64,000 nt of DNA, taken from contig JANPWX010000080.1 in NCBI GenBank assembly GCA_024734555.1, forward strand, positions 2,407,644 through 2,471,643, written 5' to 3'. The translations under genes and the position numbers were made by a program. Each line of letters begins with the position of its first letter. The first letter of the stretch is position 1. Under the pieces are notes generated by a model, which had not been told where the DNA came from, ran no database searches, and saw only the letters and a program-made list of their open reading frames with translations. Source of the stretch: Trochalopteron elliotii (Eukaryota; Chordata; Aves; Passeriformes; Leiothrichidae). Shown in pieces: positions 22,480 through 35,420 of the stretch.

Positions 22480-25029
22480 CAAGCTGTGAAGTAATTTAAA
22501 GCTCCTTAAGACTGAACATGTGCCTGCCAGAAAGGTTAGACATCACATCATTGGTGGTAACTTAGACTACAAGAGAAAACACGAAGAAAATGAAACCACT
22601 ATTGCCATGCAAAAGTTCTGTAGCCACTGGACGGTGACTTAGAAATATTTGGATTTTGTCTTGTAGTTCCACTCCACCATAAAGACTTGAAGTCTGTGTA
22701 TCTATATATTTTAAGGAAATGGGAATATTAAGAAATATAAGTTGCTCCTTAATACTTGACAGGCAGGCTCAGCATTTCCTAATGGCAAGTGTAGGAGAAA
22801 GTGCTACTTAGTCTTTAGGCCAAGGGACAGTGAGTAGAGGAACAAATTCCCCTCTGATTTTTTTTGCCTCATAACTGGCTAAATCAATCATTCCATGCCT
22901 TAGTTAACACATCTGTATCACAGATAACATCTCAAAGTATTTCGTTTTTCCAAAGAGGAGGGCTCCTCTTTGCCCAGTCACAAATTCTGTTTTCCCTTCC
23001 CTTCTGACAGATGCTTTGGTGAAAGAGAGATTTGTTTTATGACATTTACTGTGTTTGTTGTGCTGACATCACAGAGTCAACGAGAACAAGTATTTATACT
23101 TCTATTACGCCTTCATTGAACTGAACAAGGTGTTCAACAGGACATTTTAATTATAATCCCACTTCTAACAGCATGAGTAAAGGTGTTTAAAAAACACAAT
23201 CAAGCATGAAATAGAACAGTAAACATGCCATTTCAATTACAAAATTATGTATAAGCACATCCTTGCACAGCATAACATTTGAAGACTGCAAGAGATGCTA
23301 AAATCCTCACTGAAACCCTGGGAGGTTTTGTACACAGGATTGAAGGAGCCAAAATACTCCTTCCTCACACTCCTTTGTAAATTCACACTGAATGTTTGAC
23401 TCCAGAGAAAAATTCATAGAGCCCCAAACTGACAATTTTTTGTAGAGATTTCCATGGAGATAAAGTAGCCTTGAGCTTTTTTTCCCACTGCACTGTCATG
23501 TCAGACACCTGTTCTGTTTGCAGAGCTCTTTCTCACTTCCCAGCCCAACAGTGCTACAATTGGAAAGCAAATGTCCTGTCAGATCCTTGCACTGTTATCT
23601 AGCCCACCTACCTGTACCAGTAAAATGCTCTCCAGCAGGAATGTAACAGAGGAAATACTATTTCATGTTTATAGTTACGTGTGGCCCACCAGAAACTTCT
23701 GGACATAGGTGGCTCTCTGGGCACAGGAGGATACTGGGCTGCCCTGCAAAAGTCCTGTAAATCCCCCAGGCTGCCACTGATGTAATGTGACTTCACCTAG
23801 TCCATGGTTCAGGAGACTGGTGCAATACATTGTTTTACAGTGGATGCTCAGGGAACTTTGTTTCCAAAGCTGCACCCTGGGAACAGCTGGGAAGCTGCCT
23901 TCTGGTTGCACAGACACTCACTCCAGGAGCTTCTGAGCGAGTATATATGATGTTCAGTTTGGCAAATTCCCCCCTCCTCTCTCTTCAGTGAATCAACACA
24001 CACTGCTTAGAATAATACAACCAGGTTGTCACAGAAGCCTGACAGCTGTGACAGGCTGCTGTAACTCAGATCTTTCCAGCATTCTAAACAAAAGAGAATA
24101 TTGATGTGTCCAGTGGTTAGGGCTGGGGACAGGACAGGGAGGCCAGTTCTGTCCAATGTCTTGGGGTGACTGAGACACTGTGTGGAGACAAGTGTGCAGG
24201 AAAAGGGCTGCTGGGGTGGGAAGATAAAGGTCAGGGGCAGATTTGCCATCTTTCTGCAGCCAGATGAAGATGTGGACACTGCTAGGTGCGACTTTTCCCT
24301 GTCCTTCAGGTAAACTCCTCTCTCCAAAGCAGCAGAACAATGCCCTCCTGTTTCTCCACACAGCCCCAGTGAGGAGAAAATTGGAACAACTTGCATTTCT
24401 GCCATGCAGATTAGACTTAAACCAATGCTGTATGCATTAAGCTCACAAAGACATCTGGAAATCATAATGTGAAATCTGGTGCTATCTCATGATCTGGACT
24501 ATTATCTTTTCCACAAACTGTACTGTTCAGTTGAATAGACTGTGTGATTGTCCATGCTATAGAGTCTTCTAGAAAATTTGACCTGAAAATTACTCCATTT
24601 TTGTAATTTGATATTACTAACGTTCTCAGAAATTTTATGGTCATTGAAATTACCCGTAAATACAGTCAATAATTAGGTGAGGTATCTATCAATATTTAAT
24701 AAGCTGCCAAATATATATGTAAAAGCATTTAATTGACAAGAAACTGTATGGGCATCTTTAGGTATTTAATAGCACAGACAGCATTAAAAGTTTGACTGTC
24801 ATCCCTTTTTTGAAACACAATTTGTTATTCTTTCACTAGCCTTTCAGAACTGAAGGAAAAACTCAGCGTATTTTTTCCATTTCTGGAAGAACCTGTCTTT
24901 CTTAAAATGCCAGAGCACCTCATTAGTGGAAGCCTTGGTTAGCTTGTAGATAGCTGGCAGAGGTGTTTTGTTGTGCTTGTTTCCACTTCATTTTTCTCCG
25001 CTATTATGAGTAAGTAGAAGTAAAAGCAC
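22480..25029. other. Non-coding stretch
   Basis: No recognisable gene. An open frame of 152 codons on the minus strand (24007-24465) has no family resemblance. 24640-24830 is AT-rich with TAAT cores (for example caataattagg near 24666) and could be a weak candidate regulatory element. Confidence 0.6.
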
Positions 25030-25065
25030 AGTTTTCATTGCCTTTAATGGGAGCAGAATCTGCTT
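25030..25065 (+). mobile_element. Possible remnant of an old amniote palindromic repeat
   Basis: The string cattgcctttaatgggagca followed by gaatctgc resembles a sequence common in reptile and bird genomes ('cattgacttcaatgggagcagaattggcc'), probably derived from an ancient DNA transposon. Only about 35 bases remain and I cannot name the family. Confidence 0.25.
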
Positions 25066-25069
25066 TTAC

Positions 25070-28000
25070 TTCATGGCTATTTTCCATTCTTCTCCTGGCA
25101 CTACACACAAATGCATGTGAGGTGAGATGCAGTAGAGAGGTGACTTGGCAGTGAAGGTTCCAAAAGCCAACACTAAAGGCAGATAATGTATTTTTTACTA
25201 GTTATGCACATCTACAGGCCCTGACAGAAATTTAACAGAAACCCTATATGGAGAAGTCATTAACCAAGATTTAAATTTGGGAAATACAGGAAATATGGAG
25301 GAACCTAAAATTAAAGGCTCACATTTAACATCTCTCTCCTTAAAGCAAATCAGCAAATGAGGCAAAACTGTGCAGTTCATTAATACTAGACGAAATGAAC
25401 ATGAGACCTACCTGATTCCAGAAGCTTCTCCTTGAATGTACCATTTTTGTTAGAGGACAGTTATGCTGCTTCTTCTCTCTTTCAGAACGGCTGGAAGCAG
25501 TTCAGGTCCTCCCCAGCTTCTGGATAAATTGAGTTTCAACATCTACAACTGAACAAACTCAGAGAAGGTTTTAAATAATTTTCTCACCGCCAGATATAAC
25601 TCAAGGCATAATTATAAATTGGGATCCTAACTAGTTTGTCCTGAATAGTTATGAGAGGTAACGATGCATGGGAAGGAGAACATCTCATTGATGAAGAGAA
25701 CATAATTTTCAGGGTCAGTTTTAGAAAGCAATATGTTTGCTTTCTATACATTCAACACAGAAACAAGCATGAAGCTTGGCATTTGAAAGGTCAGATTTTT
25801 AATTGAAGCCATTGTTCAAACATCTTCCCTTGCAATGAGAAGCAGAAACAGCTAAGACAAAGCAATCTAAGTCTTCCCTTTCTGGCTCTTTTGTGCACCA
25901 GGGAGCTGGATTCATGAGCAGTCTCAGGGCTGGTCTATCTGTGCCTGTCTCCAGTAGGCATTTGTTTCTCTTTGCCAGGGACGGGCATGCCCAAAAGATG
26001 AAACCTGTGCAAGGTGAGTTCCTGACCATTGCTTCTGGGCATTGCTGAGGCCCAGAGCCTGGACCATGGGTCACTGTGTACTGCTGTGGGGCTGGGCACC
26101 TGGAACACCAGCCAAGCCCACAGATGGGGACAGGGTGAAGAGCAGCGACATTGGCCCATCAGCAAGCCCAAGAGGTGTCAAGACCTTGCAGGCACAAAGG
26201 CAGAGGGGAGTGGAAAGGAATTAGCTGGGAGATGATACAACTGCTCTGCAGAGCAGAGCACAGCCACAACAGGAGCTGTAATCACAGAGGAAACAGAGTG
26301 TCTGCTTGAAACACTATTTCTGCTTTTTTTTGTGTAAATATAGGAGCTATGACTTCATGTCTCGCACTTCGAGAGATGTACTCTTGGGCTTGTTTTCTTC
26401 CATATCAGAGCTCTAAGAAATCCAAAACATGTCTCTCTATTTCAGTTCTGGCTGGAGGTTAATCTCTAGAAACAAGTAATGTAACATTTCCATCTATCTT
26501 TTCTACTCTTTTGGCAGTTTTAATTATACTAATATGCTATGACAATTTAAACAAGACACATCTCAGCTTCTGGCCTGCTCTGTAATGGTTCAGCTGCTAC
26601 ATGTGCTCCAGCATATTTTGCTCAGACAGGCTGCTGCTGGAGGCAAGGGGGAGGCAGAATAGTGCCCTTCTGTCATGAGAGGTTTCATTGCACTGATCAT
26701 TGTATGTTTGACAGATTCTTTGTCAATGTCAAGTGTCTTTTGTGGTTAAGCCCAGTAAAGCTAAAACAAAAGGTCTCCTAGATATTAGATATATAGTGAC
26801 ATTACTGAATTCACTTGGAGGCAGTAATTTTTTGTCAGCCTATGAAAAGAAAAATGGAGCTAATGGGAAAACAAAAGGAAGATGCTGGCATGCCTTTTTA
26901 GCTATTTTTGTTTATGTCAGACATTGTGATTGACATCTGGCCCAGAACACCCCTTCAACCATTGAGCCTGGTGTCATGAAATAGAACAAAGAGAAATTGC
27001 CAGCCAAGAAAACACCACTGGCTCAGAAAGCACTGCTTTTTGTTTATTTTCTTTTAAGTGTTTCATTTTCAGTAATCAGTATTGTTACACAAAAGTAATT
27101 CACTCACATGCACCCCCCAATTACTACTTGGACTTTTAAGATTCCTTCGTGTTTGCTTTTTTCCTGCTTGCTTGAATGGTAACAGAATGCTGGTTTGGTT
27201 GGATGACAGTCTGTCATAACAGTGATGTTTGAGGTTAGTGAAAACTGACATGAAAAATAAAATCCACTGGCCTTTAACCGAAATAGCAGCTCTGGTTTTT
27301 GTGGAGTTGGCAGGCAGCATTTTTAAACCCCTTTCACAGTGAAGGCAGTTACAACATGTTTTCCTCTGTATCAAGCAGTTCCATCATGAAGTACATTATC
27401 TACGTCTGTTGTCTTATCAGGATATTGCCTTTGAAGAGCAGTCTGCTATTTCTTATATGGGCACTGCTCTTTTGAAGTGTCCTAAAAGGGTTCAGGTAAT
27501 ATTATGGCTATTCTCCAGGGCCAGGCCAAATACGAAGCTTTAAAATTTGTTTAAGAGTGATTTTAGGGCAATACCAGAGAGCAGAATAGGTCCTGCAGAT
27601 ACAACACCAAGGAGTCTTTGTCACCATCATTCCACAAGTGCTGTAGAGTTTCAGAGACCTGGTCAAAATTATGTATCAGCAGGAGGAAATTATTCCTTAA
27701 ATTTCTAACTTCATCTTGAAAGTATGATGCTGAACATAATAGCAAAATAAAACTTTTCACAAGGTGAGAGCAAGGCAGTCCATCAGCCACTTCTCTCCAT
27801 ACACTTATATGCCGAAATTGTATCAGAATATTTACCCTAATAAAAAACTGCCTTAATCACTTTAAGAAATTCTGTGGATGTTGGCCCTTGAATGCATCAC
27901 ATGTGCTGGAGTTAAACATTCTTGCACCATTTTAACAGGGTGCCCTTCAGGAACACTGGGGTGTATTCTCCTGTAGAAGCAGACACTTAACTCCCCTCAG

Positions 28001-29865
28001 CATTAATAGCAGATATGCTTACACTTCGAGTGGAGAATTTCTCTCTGTCTCTTTGCACAGTGCTCTAAGAGGAACTTTGAAGAAATTGAGAAAAACAGAG
28101 AGCACAGTATATTAATTTTAAGGAGATGAAAGCAGTACATGTCATTCCTAAATTTCATGGAAAATGCACCGTTAGTAACAAAGATGAATAGAAAATTTCA
28201 AAATCATTGTGAGCAGCATTAAAATCCGTCTTCCCTGATTTTCTGTTTTCCCCTTCTTTTCAAAGCACATACATTAAACTCATTTTATGCTTATAATGTA
28301 TATAATGATTCTAGACAACATAAGAAGGACACTGGGATTCTTCCTATTTCAATGTATAAAGTGGCAAGCCAATTTATGCAGCTTAAACCATTGCTAAAGA
28401 AGATGTATCAAAAATTGCCTGTGATCATTACAAATAACAGCCTGAAATGTTCACAAGAAGCTGTTTGCTTATCATATTTTCATTAAAACATCTTTTCACC
28501 TGATTTTCTTTTCCCATGCCTGTAACCTGCATTGTAATCAGTCTTATTAACTGAGAACATAAATATGATTTATTATGGTCTGATAATGGAAGCTACATGG
28601 ACCAAGAGAAGGGATATATTGTCCTTTGATAAAATGGCTCTTTTCTCTCAAATAGAGCTCTATCATGAGAGCATGCAGAATGTAGTGAGTGATTATTTCC
28701 TGAGGGTGAATGATGGCAGAACCCTACAGAAAATCTTCTTGTTGGCCATGACAGCCTCCGAGTGTCCCCAAATCTCACTGAGTTTGACAACCTGCAGACA
28801 CTTTTGATGAACTGTATTCTTCTGTCAGAGACAGCCTGTCTGGGAGGAGAAAAGGGAACCTTTATCGTCTGATCTGCTATTATTGTCTTGATCTTTTATA
28901 AGCAATCTCTAATGCACATGAATATAATATCCTTTCACAGAAGTGCCAAACATAATAGAAATGTAGTTAAAGGACCCTTTTCCCGGTTATGTAAATGTCC
29001 TAATACCATAATTAGAAAAGATGGGTTGTGAATGATAGCAGCAAGGAAAGGGTAATCAAAATGTTTTAACATTATCTTTCTGTTTTAAAGACCAAAATCT
29101 GTGATAAATAGCATTTATGGTAGATATGTGGAACCAGCTTGTGCTGAAGCTTTTACCTAAAAAAGAAAATAGTTTTGAGTGTAAAACTGTTATATTTTCA
29201 TAAAACACATAAATGGCAGCTGGTCTTAAGCCAGGAATGATTACTGGCAGATATGACTTAAAGAAAATGAGTATTCCACTCAAAATCCCTGCATGGCTGT
29301 TACAGAAAGAACAAAGCATAATTATTAAGTCATGTATTTGAACAGAGGGGTGTTCAAGACCAACTAAGTTCGCCAACAAATCTCTCTTTTATCTACATCC
29401 AGAAGAACAAGCATACCCAAATCTTTTTCAATTAACAGCTGTACACATTAGCAAAACACCCGTCTTTCTCAGCTCAAGCAGTCTGGCTTATTTATCAAAA
29501 AGAAATGAACTGTTTTGGAGGGAAGGTTTCCAAGTTCCCCAGTAAAAGCAAGATACTTGATTTTTCATTAACCTTTTGACATCTGGGGCTGGGATGTCCC
29601 AATATTAACTACTAATGGTCTTCAGCATTACCAGTTGGTGTTGAGAGAAGTCCCAATTGTCAGAGTCAAAAGGTTAATCAGCAATTTCACACCGGTGATG
29701 TGGTCAGAGTTCACGTGCTACTGCCTAAACAGGAGGAAGAAGAAAATAAAGTCATTAACAGAAAACTATATCCCAACATTATTAAATCCCTCGTTTTGTT
29801 TGTTTTGTTTTTTGCTAGAAAATATTTCATGATCTGTTTACTAAATATCAAAATGTTTTTAGCTA
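25070..29865. other. Non-coding stretch
   Basis: No defensible gene. A GC-richer portion lies at 25900-26260. 27840-28500 and 28560-29050 are AT-rich and repeat-free and might hold conserved non-coding sequence, but no specific motif cluster stands out. A perfect p53 half-site (GGGCATGCCC) occurs alone at 25983-25992. Confidence 0.6.
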
Positions 29866-29927
29866 TTTAGTCCTTTTTAGAGGACTTGGCAAACCTTTTA
29901 GTCCTTTTAGAGGACTTGGCAAACCTT
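29866..29927 (+). repeat. Tandem duplication, two ~31-bp units
   Basis: The unit TTTAGTCCTTTTTAGAGGAC plus TTGGCAAACC occurs twice head-to-tail, the second copy one T shorter. The near-identity implies a recent duplication. Each unit also contains a 6-bp inverted repeat, AGTCCT and AGGACT, around a short T-rich loop. Confidence 0.9.
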
Positions 29928-29929
29928 TG

Positions 29930-32024
29930 CTGAGAAGTCCAGGTCCAAATATGTGACCAACTTCTTTGGTTTATTCTACTTTTCAAAAGGAAAAAAAGTA
30001 AAATTTTACTTACCCACCAAGTCCTCAGTCCAGACCAGTGTGAGAGAAAAGTCTTGTGTCTATAACCCATGGAGATTTTGGTAAATCTCTCCAAATGGCG
30101 TAATTCAGCCTGAGAGTTGTGTCCTCTCTGCTGGAAGTGAAGACATCTGAGTGTCCATTCATTCAGGGTGAATTCATACAGCAGATGCTGTATCAGAGAT
30201 AAAGAACGCTGCAGAGCAAAAACCAGAGTGTAGACCTTTCCCTCCTACCCCTCTTTCTGTTTTGATTGTAGAAAGTAAGTCAACAGTAGCACTCCCTTAA
30301 TAGGGACAGCAATATTATTCTCATGAGAAAGTACCCATATAAACAGCCAGGCCAGTACCTCAGCTGGTGTCACTTTTACCATAGCATAATTTGGGGCTCA
30401 AGATCTCTCCTATAGATAGAAAAAACAGATTTCTTTTATAAAACACAACATAAAATATCACTGAAAAATTACAGCTTAGCATTTGCTAACAATAACGATG
30501 TTCACACAAAATTATTTCTCATTTGCCCTGCTATTATCTGAAATTTTAACCATTGCTTGTCTTGTGTTTATCAAAAACTTTCTGATATCACCACATTTAT
30601 CAGGCTAGTTCTATGGTCTTGAGACATTCTACCTTTCTATGTCCAAGACAGATAGGTAATGAATCTTGCCCAAAACAACCACCTTCATCCTGAATATTTT
30701 CTGCATCAGATAGTTCCTCTCATCTCTTTCTCCAGTTCCAACAGAATATATAGCAAAAATCTTTCCTATCTTGATTTCCTCAATTTAAATGGGGACAGGA
30801 TTTTAGCCGACAATGTTCTGAAAAAATACCAGTCTTTCCAAGTGCCTTGTTATTTAGTCTACCATTTAGCTGCCTATGGAGCCTGAGTGTCCTTGTACAT
30901 CATCCTAGTCCCCACCTGCATACTTGGCTGCTTATGTTTATGCAATTGGAAATGGTGAAAATCTAATAAAATTAGGACAAACCTGAGTGAGCTATAATTC
31001 TGTTTAATCTCTCAAACTGGATTGTTGAAAACTTGCTGAATTCCCCAAACCCTTCTCAGGTGCCAATGAGTGAGTCAATATCATACCAAAGATCTCACAG
31101 CATAGCAGACATAAATTCTACTTCCAGAAACTCATACACACCCTCAAATAATGAATCTAATATCTCTAAAATACTGTCAGGGAAAAAAAAATAAAGCAGT
31201 TTCCTGCAATTACTGGCATTGTACTCAGTGGCCCAGAGTGTAAAGAAAAGAACACAGGGCAGATTTGTTTGGGGAAGGAGTGGTCACTTTAAAGGCCTGT
31301 GCCTTCTTCTACTGTATATGTGTATATGTACTGGAGCAATCCAAGTCTCCTGCCTCCAAGGGAGGACACTAGCATACTTGGCTTTGCTGGGTCCTGTTGG
31401 CAAGCCCTGAGAAACTCCAAGATGGGAGAATTAAAGTTTGTTTCATCTCAATCTGATGCCTCTCCAGATGTTACTTTTAAAAGTCTGTTTTGCACTTTGT
31501 TTTATAGAGTGATAGTAACTGGTGGCTTGCATAGAAATAATCACCAGTCTAGAATAATCCCAGATCACTTTGTAAGTGTGACTTTGGTTGAAGTAAGAAG
31601 GAATTTTCCTTGAATGGGAGAACAGAATTATTTAGAGTTGAAGCACAGTAGGTCAATTAATAACTCTGTTCTTGGAAGAAAGACTCCGAGATCTTTTAAC
31701 TCAGTTGTGAGGGCTTTGGGTTTGTATCTAGGCCAAACTACATATTTGTTGCAGAATGGGGTTGTTCAGCATGAGGAGGAAATTGCAAGTTTTGTGGCAT
31801 TGGGTCGATAGAGCAGAAGAAAATGGTGTCTGTACATTAACCAGTTCCTTTTCCTTTTTCCCCCCTCTATATTAATTTTCCTCATAGAATTAATTCCCTA
31901 GTACGTGCCTTGTTTACTCTTTGAGATCATAGAGAATTTCGGTGAGGAGGTGACAAGGTCAGAAACAGGTCTTCTGTGATCACACAACTGAGGTACTGCT
32001 CCCACTCATGCATTATGGGATGCT
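29930..32024. other. Non-coding stretch
   Basis: Open frames of at most about 104 codons without family resemblance. One weak MIR-like fragment (30765-30815) is annotated separately. Confidence 0.6.
30765..30815 (-). mobile_element. Possible MIR-like fragment
   Basis: The plus-strand string 'cttgatttcctcaatttaaatggggacagg' resembles the reverse-complement MIR core 'ctcagtttcctcatctgtaaaatggggata'. Only about 50 bases match and the rest of the SINE is not evident. Confidence 0.35.
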
Positions 32025-32215
32025 GAGGTCGTAGATAATAGAACTGGAAGGGTTCATCCAATAGCTGGAAGCATCCCCCAGATTTTTTCTATGACTACTC
32101 TGTCATAGAAATGCTCCAGTGATAGGTACTTCATCATCACTCCAGTCAATTATCCCAACAGATAACTCTCCTTTCCTAAGTGACAAATACAGTCTAACTG
32201 TGAGAGAGACTGCTT
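32025..32215 (-). mobile_element. Old CR1 LINE 3'-end remnant
   Basis: Read on the plus strand it follows the reverse complement of a CR1 3' end: 'aatagaactggaaggg' (for 'catagaactggaagggacc'), then 'atgctccagtgatagg' (for 'atctccagtgatggg'), 'cttcatcatc', 'caattatcccaacag' and 'taactctcc'. CR1 elements are 5'-truncated non-LTR retrotransposons of birds and reptiles. This copy is much more diverged than the one at 39769-39890 and belongs to an older subfamily. Confidence 0.6.
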
Positions 32216-33449
32216 TTTAGGCATTACATGTTTTGCTCAAATACAGCTTAAATGTATTTATGCCTTTCACCTTGTTTCTTCATTTATTTCTGTCTCTGTT
32301 ACCAGTCTACCATTTTTTATTTCACCTTTCCCCCTACTACCTTACCATTTCTACATTGTCTTCTGAACTATGTGCTCATTGGTACCCTTGCATTTCTTTT
32401 CTTCTCTGCGTCTTTCCAAACACATGGAAAACAAAGCCTCACATGCCAGCAGCCTGGCTACAGAGACCTATCTCCTGGCATCTCTCAGAAGGCAGCTAAA
32501 AAGCCACACTTTTATTCATTGCATCAGAACCACTTTCCTTACACAATGAGAAATTAAACAGATGTATTCAAATTCAGGGCTAAAGGTGATGTTCTTGAGA
32601 TATGACTGAAGACCATAGCTAGCTATGGGAAGAACACAATGTACTCTGAACACACATGAAGGAGCAGGAATTACACAGCCTCTAAAGAGGGAAGTCAAAA
32701 CTCCTGGCAGTCATGGAAAACAGATGCTTGCTTCCTGCTGACTGGTAAGGTGTTTCATGTACAAAGTGAGTTAACAACACAGGTCTGGACCTGCAGGTTC
32801 CAGAGTTAAGTGACTTTGTCTCAAATTTATGCCAGATAAAGTACCATCAAAAAGAGTTAAGATGGAGCATCACCATAGGCAGAAAATTGTTTTACTTTCG
32901 TTGCCTCAGGTCAGGCCCCTTGCAATATTCTAGGGTACAGGTAGTACAGAAGTCCAGTACTGTCCCTGGGGCACTGAAGACTGGTCTAACAAATGTTTGG
33001 AGATCCTAAGATAATGTCCAAAATCCAGAGAAGCTCAAGTACCAGTGTTTCTTAAGAACAACTGTTTCAACTTATTCTTTCATATTTTGACAGTTAGTTA
33101 TTAAAGAGGTGACTGTGCTGTGTTCCTGCTATGGCAGGAAGCAGTATGATAAATAAATGGGAGGACTAAGGAAACTTACTCCATGCTTACAAGAGGAAAA
33201 CAAGTTTGTTTTCCTGCACATTTCATAATGCATTGCTGCTACAGTGTCAATTTTTTGAACTGCAGTATTTTCCTATCTGCTTTGACCAGGATCTGTGCCT
33301 GAGAGGGCTGAATGCAGTGGTCTGAAGCAAGACTATTGAGGTCACCTGATAGAGGAGCAGTTGGCATTAGCACTGAGGATGCACAGCAACGAGAAGCTCA
33401 GGCTGTGCCTCTCCATGGAAGGTCCACATTTAAAGCAGGGAAACTAAAC
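32216..33449. other. Non-coding stretch
   Basis: Pyrimidine-rich part at ~32260-32420, otherwise ordinary AT-leaning DNA. No gene or repeat recognised. Confidence 0.6.
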
Positions 33450-33560
33450 TTGGACTTGGGAGGCAGAGGTTCTTTGTTCCCTACATGATCTCAGACAACA
33501 TTTTTCCTCTCTCCACAACTCATTTTTTCCCCAAAATAGGGACTGATGGTGTCCTGTCTT
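33450..33560 (-). mobile_element. MIR-like SINE fragment
   Basis: On the plus strand, 'ggacttgggaggcagaggttc', 'atgatctcagacaaca', 'cctctctcc' and 'ttccccaaaataggga' appear in the order of the reverse-complement MIR ('ggactctggagccagactgcctgggttc', 'gtgaccttgggcaag', 'cctctctgtgcctcag', 'ttccccatctgtaaaatggg'). Diverged, inactive. Confidence 0.5.
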
Positions 33561-35269
33561 CTCTCTCTGGGCTGGTGGCTCTTCTGGCTAGTGGCTGTTC
33601 CTGATTATGGGTAGGTCTGATGACTGTGAGTCTGACCTCCAGGAGGCCTCTGGACACTTCTATATTATATTTGATAATGAAGCCTCCTGTCTTATCCAAT
33701 CAAGAGAAAAAAAGTAAGTCAGACCAGAAAAAACTGTCTCAGCACAAAATGGCAGCCTCAGTGCAGCAAAGTCAGAGCCATTAGCTATTGACTACTATAG
33801 AAACACTGAAACTGCATCAGGGATTTCTTTCTTTAATTGCTATTTAGGGATTTAAATGAGATTTTTAAAAAGAGAGAAAGACAGAATGTTTAGTCTACAA
33901 TCACTCTTTGCTGCCAATACAGGCTATCATATAAATTACTTAGACACTTTTAAAAATACATTATTTACTCAATAACCCATAATGGGTCCAGAGCTCCTTT
34001 TACACGCTATTATAGAAGTACATAATTGCTGAATTTTCAAATGGATATTTCTTCTAGGCAATAGTCTGTAATGGCTCCTTCAAAGCTCTTAGGCTTTTAT
34101 CATATGAAGGCCTAAGTAGAAAATGTTTAGTTCACTGATCATTGACCTAATAGAGAGCAACAGCTTCTCTGGAAGAACTATTGTCTGTTGGGGCAGATGA
34201 TGTATGAATGACATTTAAAAAAATTCTTGGAAGTATGTGCTAGGGAAAAATTACTGTTCTGTACAAAGCAAATACTGCTGATGAGCTCCTCAGAATTCTT
34301 TTGTTTGGTTCTGCTTGGTTTAATTTTTTATTTGTTGTGTGAGCCCAAGAGCAAAAGAAAACAGTTGGTTTTGTGTATGAAATGCAAACTCAGTCTAGGA
34401 CCCATTCACATCAATGAGAGACGTTTTGATGTTCTCAGAGATCATTCAGCTCAATTAAAAGTTGTCTCAAATGAAAATGCAATGTAAGAAGCTGAAATCT
34501 GAAATTAGAGAAGTAAGGGATGCTGCAGTGGTGCAAATCACATTTCTTAAAGTCGTGCTGAACACAGTAAAGCACACAGGCCTATCCTGAGCTTGATCTA
34601 GAAAGGAAATAGGCAACTTGACACGTTTTCAGCACTATTGCTACAAATCTCATAATCACTGAGCTGCTGTTCTCTTCTTACATTTAGCTTTGAAGTCTGC
34701 TGCTTCCATTTCAGACACAAAGAAAGGTTCAGGTTCCTAAAAGCTTGGTGTAAGAGAACACATTTTCTCTTCCTACACACTTTGGGCAGTAAAACCCTTG
34801 GTATTACTGCCAAATAAATGTCGACTGGATCTAAGTGCAGGACCAGCGAGGATGAATGTGAGCTGGGGACAGTCAGGCAGAGACCCTCAGAGATCCTGAA
34901 GGGCGTCTCCAGCTGTGAGCCTGATGGGCCAGGAGAGAGGTCCTTGCTGGGTGGCACTGCTCCCTCAAGGGCTTGGGGCAATAGGATGTGCAGGTCACCT
35001 AAGGAGGCTACTGAGTAGCCTGCTCAGGAGCTGGGTGTGATCTTAACACTGTGTGCCATCAAACCAGACCAACTATCCCCAGCACAGCACTGTTTTGTAT
35101 GTGATCTGACATCAGAAACACTCCCATGCTTTTTATCACTGGATTTCTCCAGCCTGGTAAGGCTGCCTGGGACTCCTAGTATTCTGGTGATTAACACAAA
35201 AAAATACAGTCGCTGGCAATTCTAATAGTTCCTTCTGTTTGATGCATCTGATCGAAGAGAAACTGAAAT
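33561..35269. other. Non-coding stretch
   Basis: No recognisable gene. At 34400-34445 the string 'aggacccattcacatcaatgagaga' weakly resembles an old amniote repeat motif ('acccattgacttcaatgggaga'), too short to name. An open frame of 127 codons at 34598-34981 (minus) has no family resemblance. Confidence 0.6.
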
Positions 35270-35420
35270 CACAAACCAATATGCACCCAGGCTGCACCAG
35301 TTAGCCTCATCATGCAAATGAGGCACACTTGCAGGTGAACTTATTAGAGATCAAATAGTTTTAGGCACTGCAGATAATGAAGGCAGAGCGCTTATGTTGC
35401 AACAGTCAGAGCTAGAATTT
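35270..35420. promoter_or_regulatory. Candidate regulatory block with POU octamer
   Basis: A perfect octamer ATGCAAAT (35312-35319) overlaps a 7-bp inverted repeat, GCCTCAT (35304-35310) and ATGAGGC (35318-35324). ATGCAAAT is the classical OCT/POU-domain site. CpGs in an otherwise CpG-poor stretch and absence of repeats add weak support. Regulatory function is inferred. Confidence 0.35.

Noticed and set aside
25983..25992. Perfect p53 half-site GGGCATGCCC
   Set aside because: A functional site needs a second half-site within about 13 bases; none is present.
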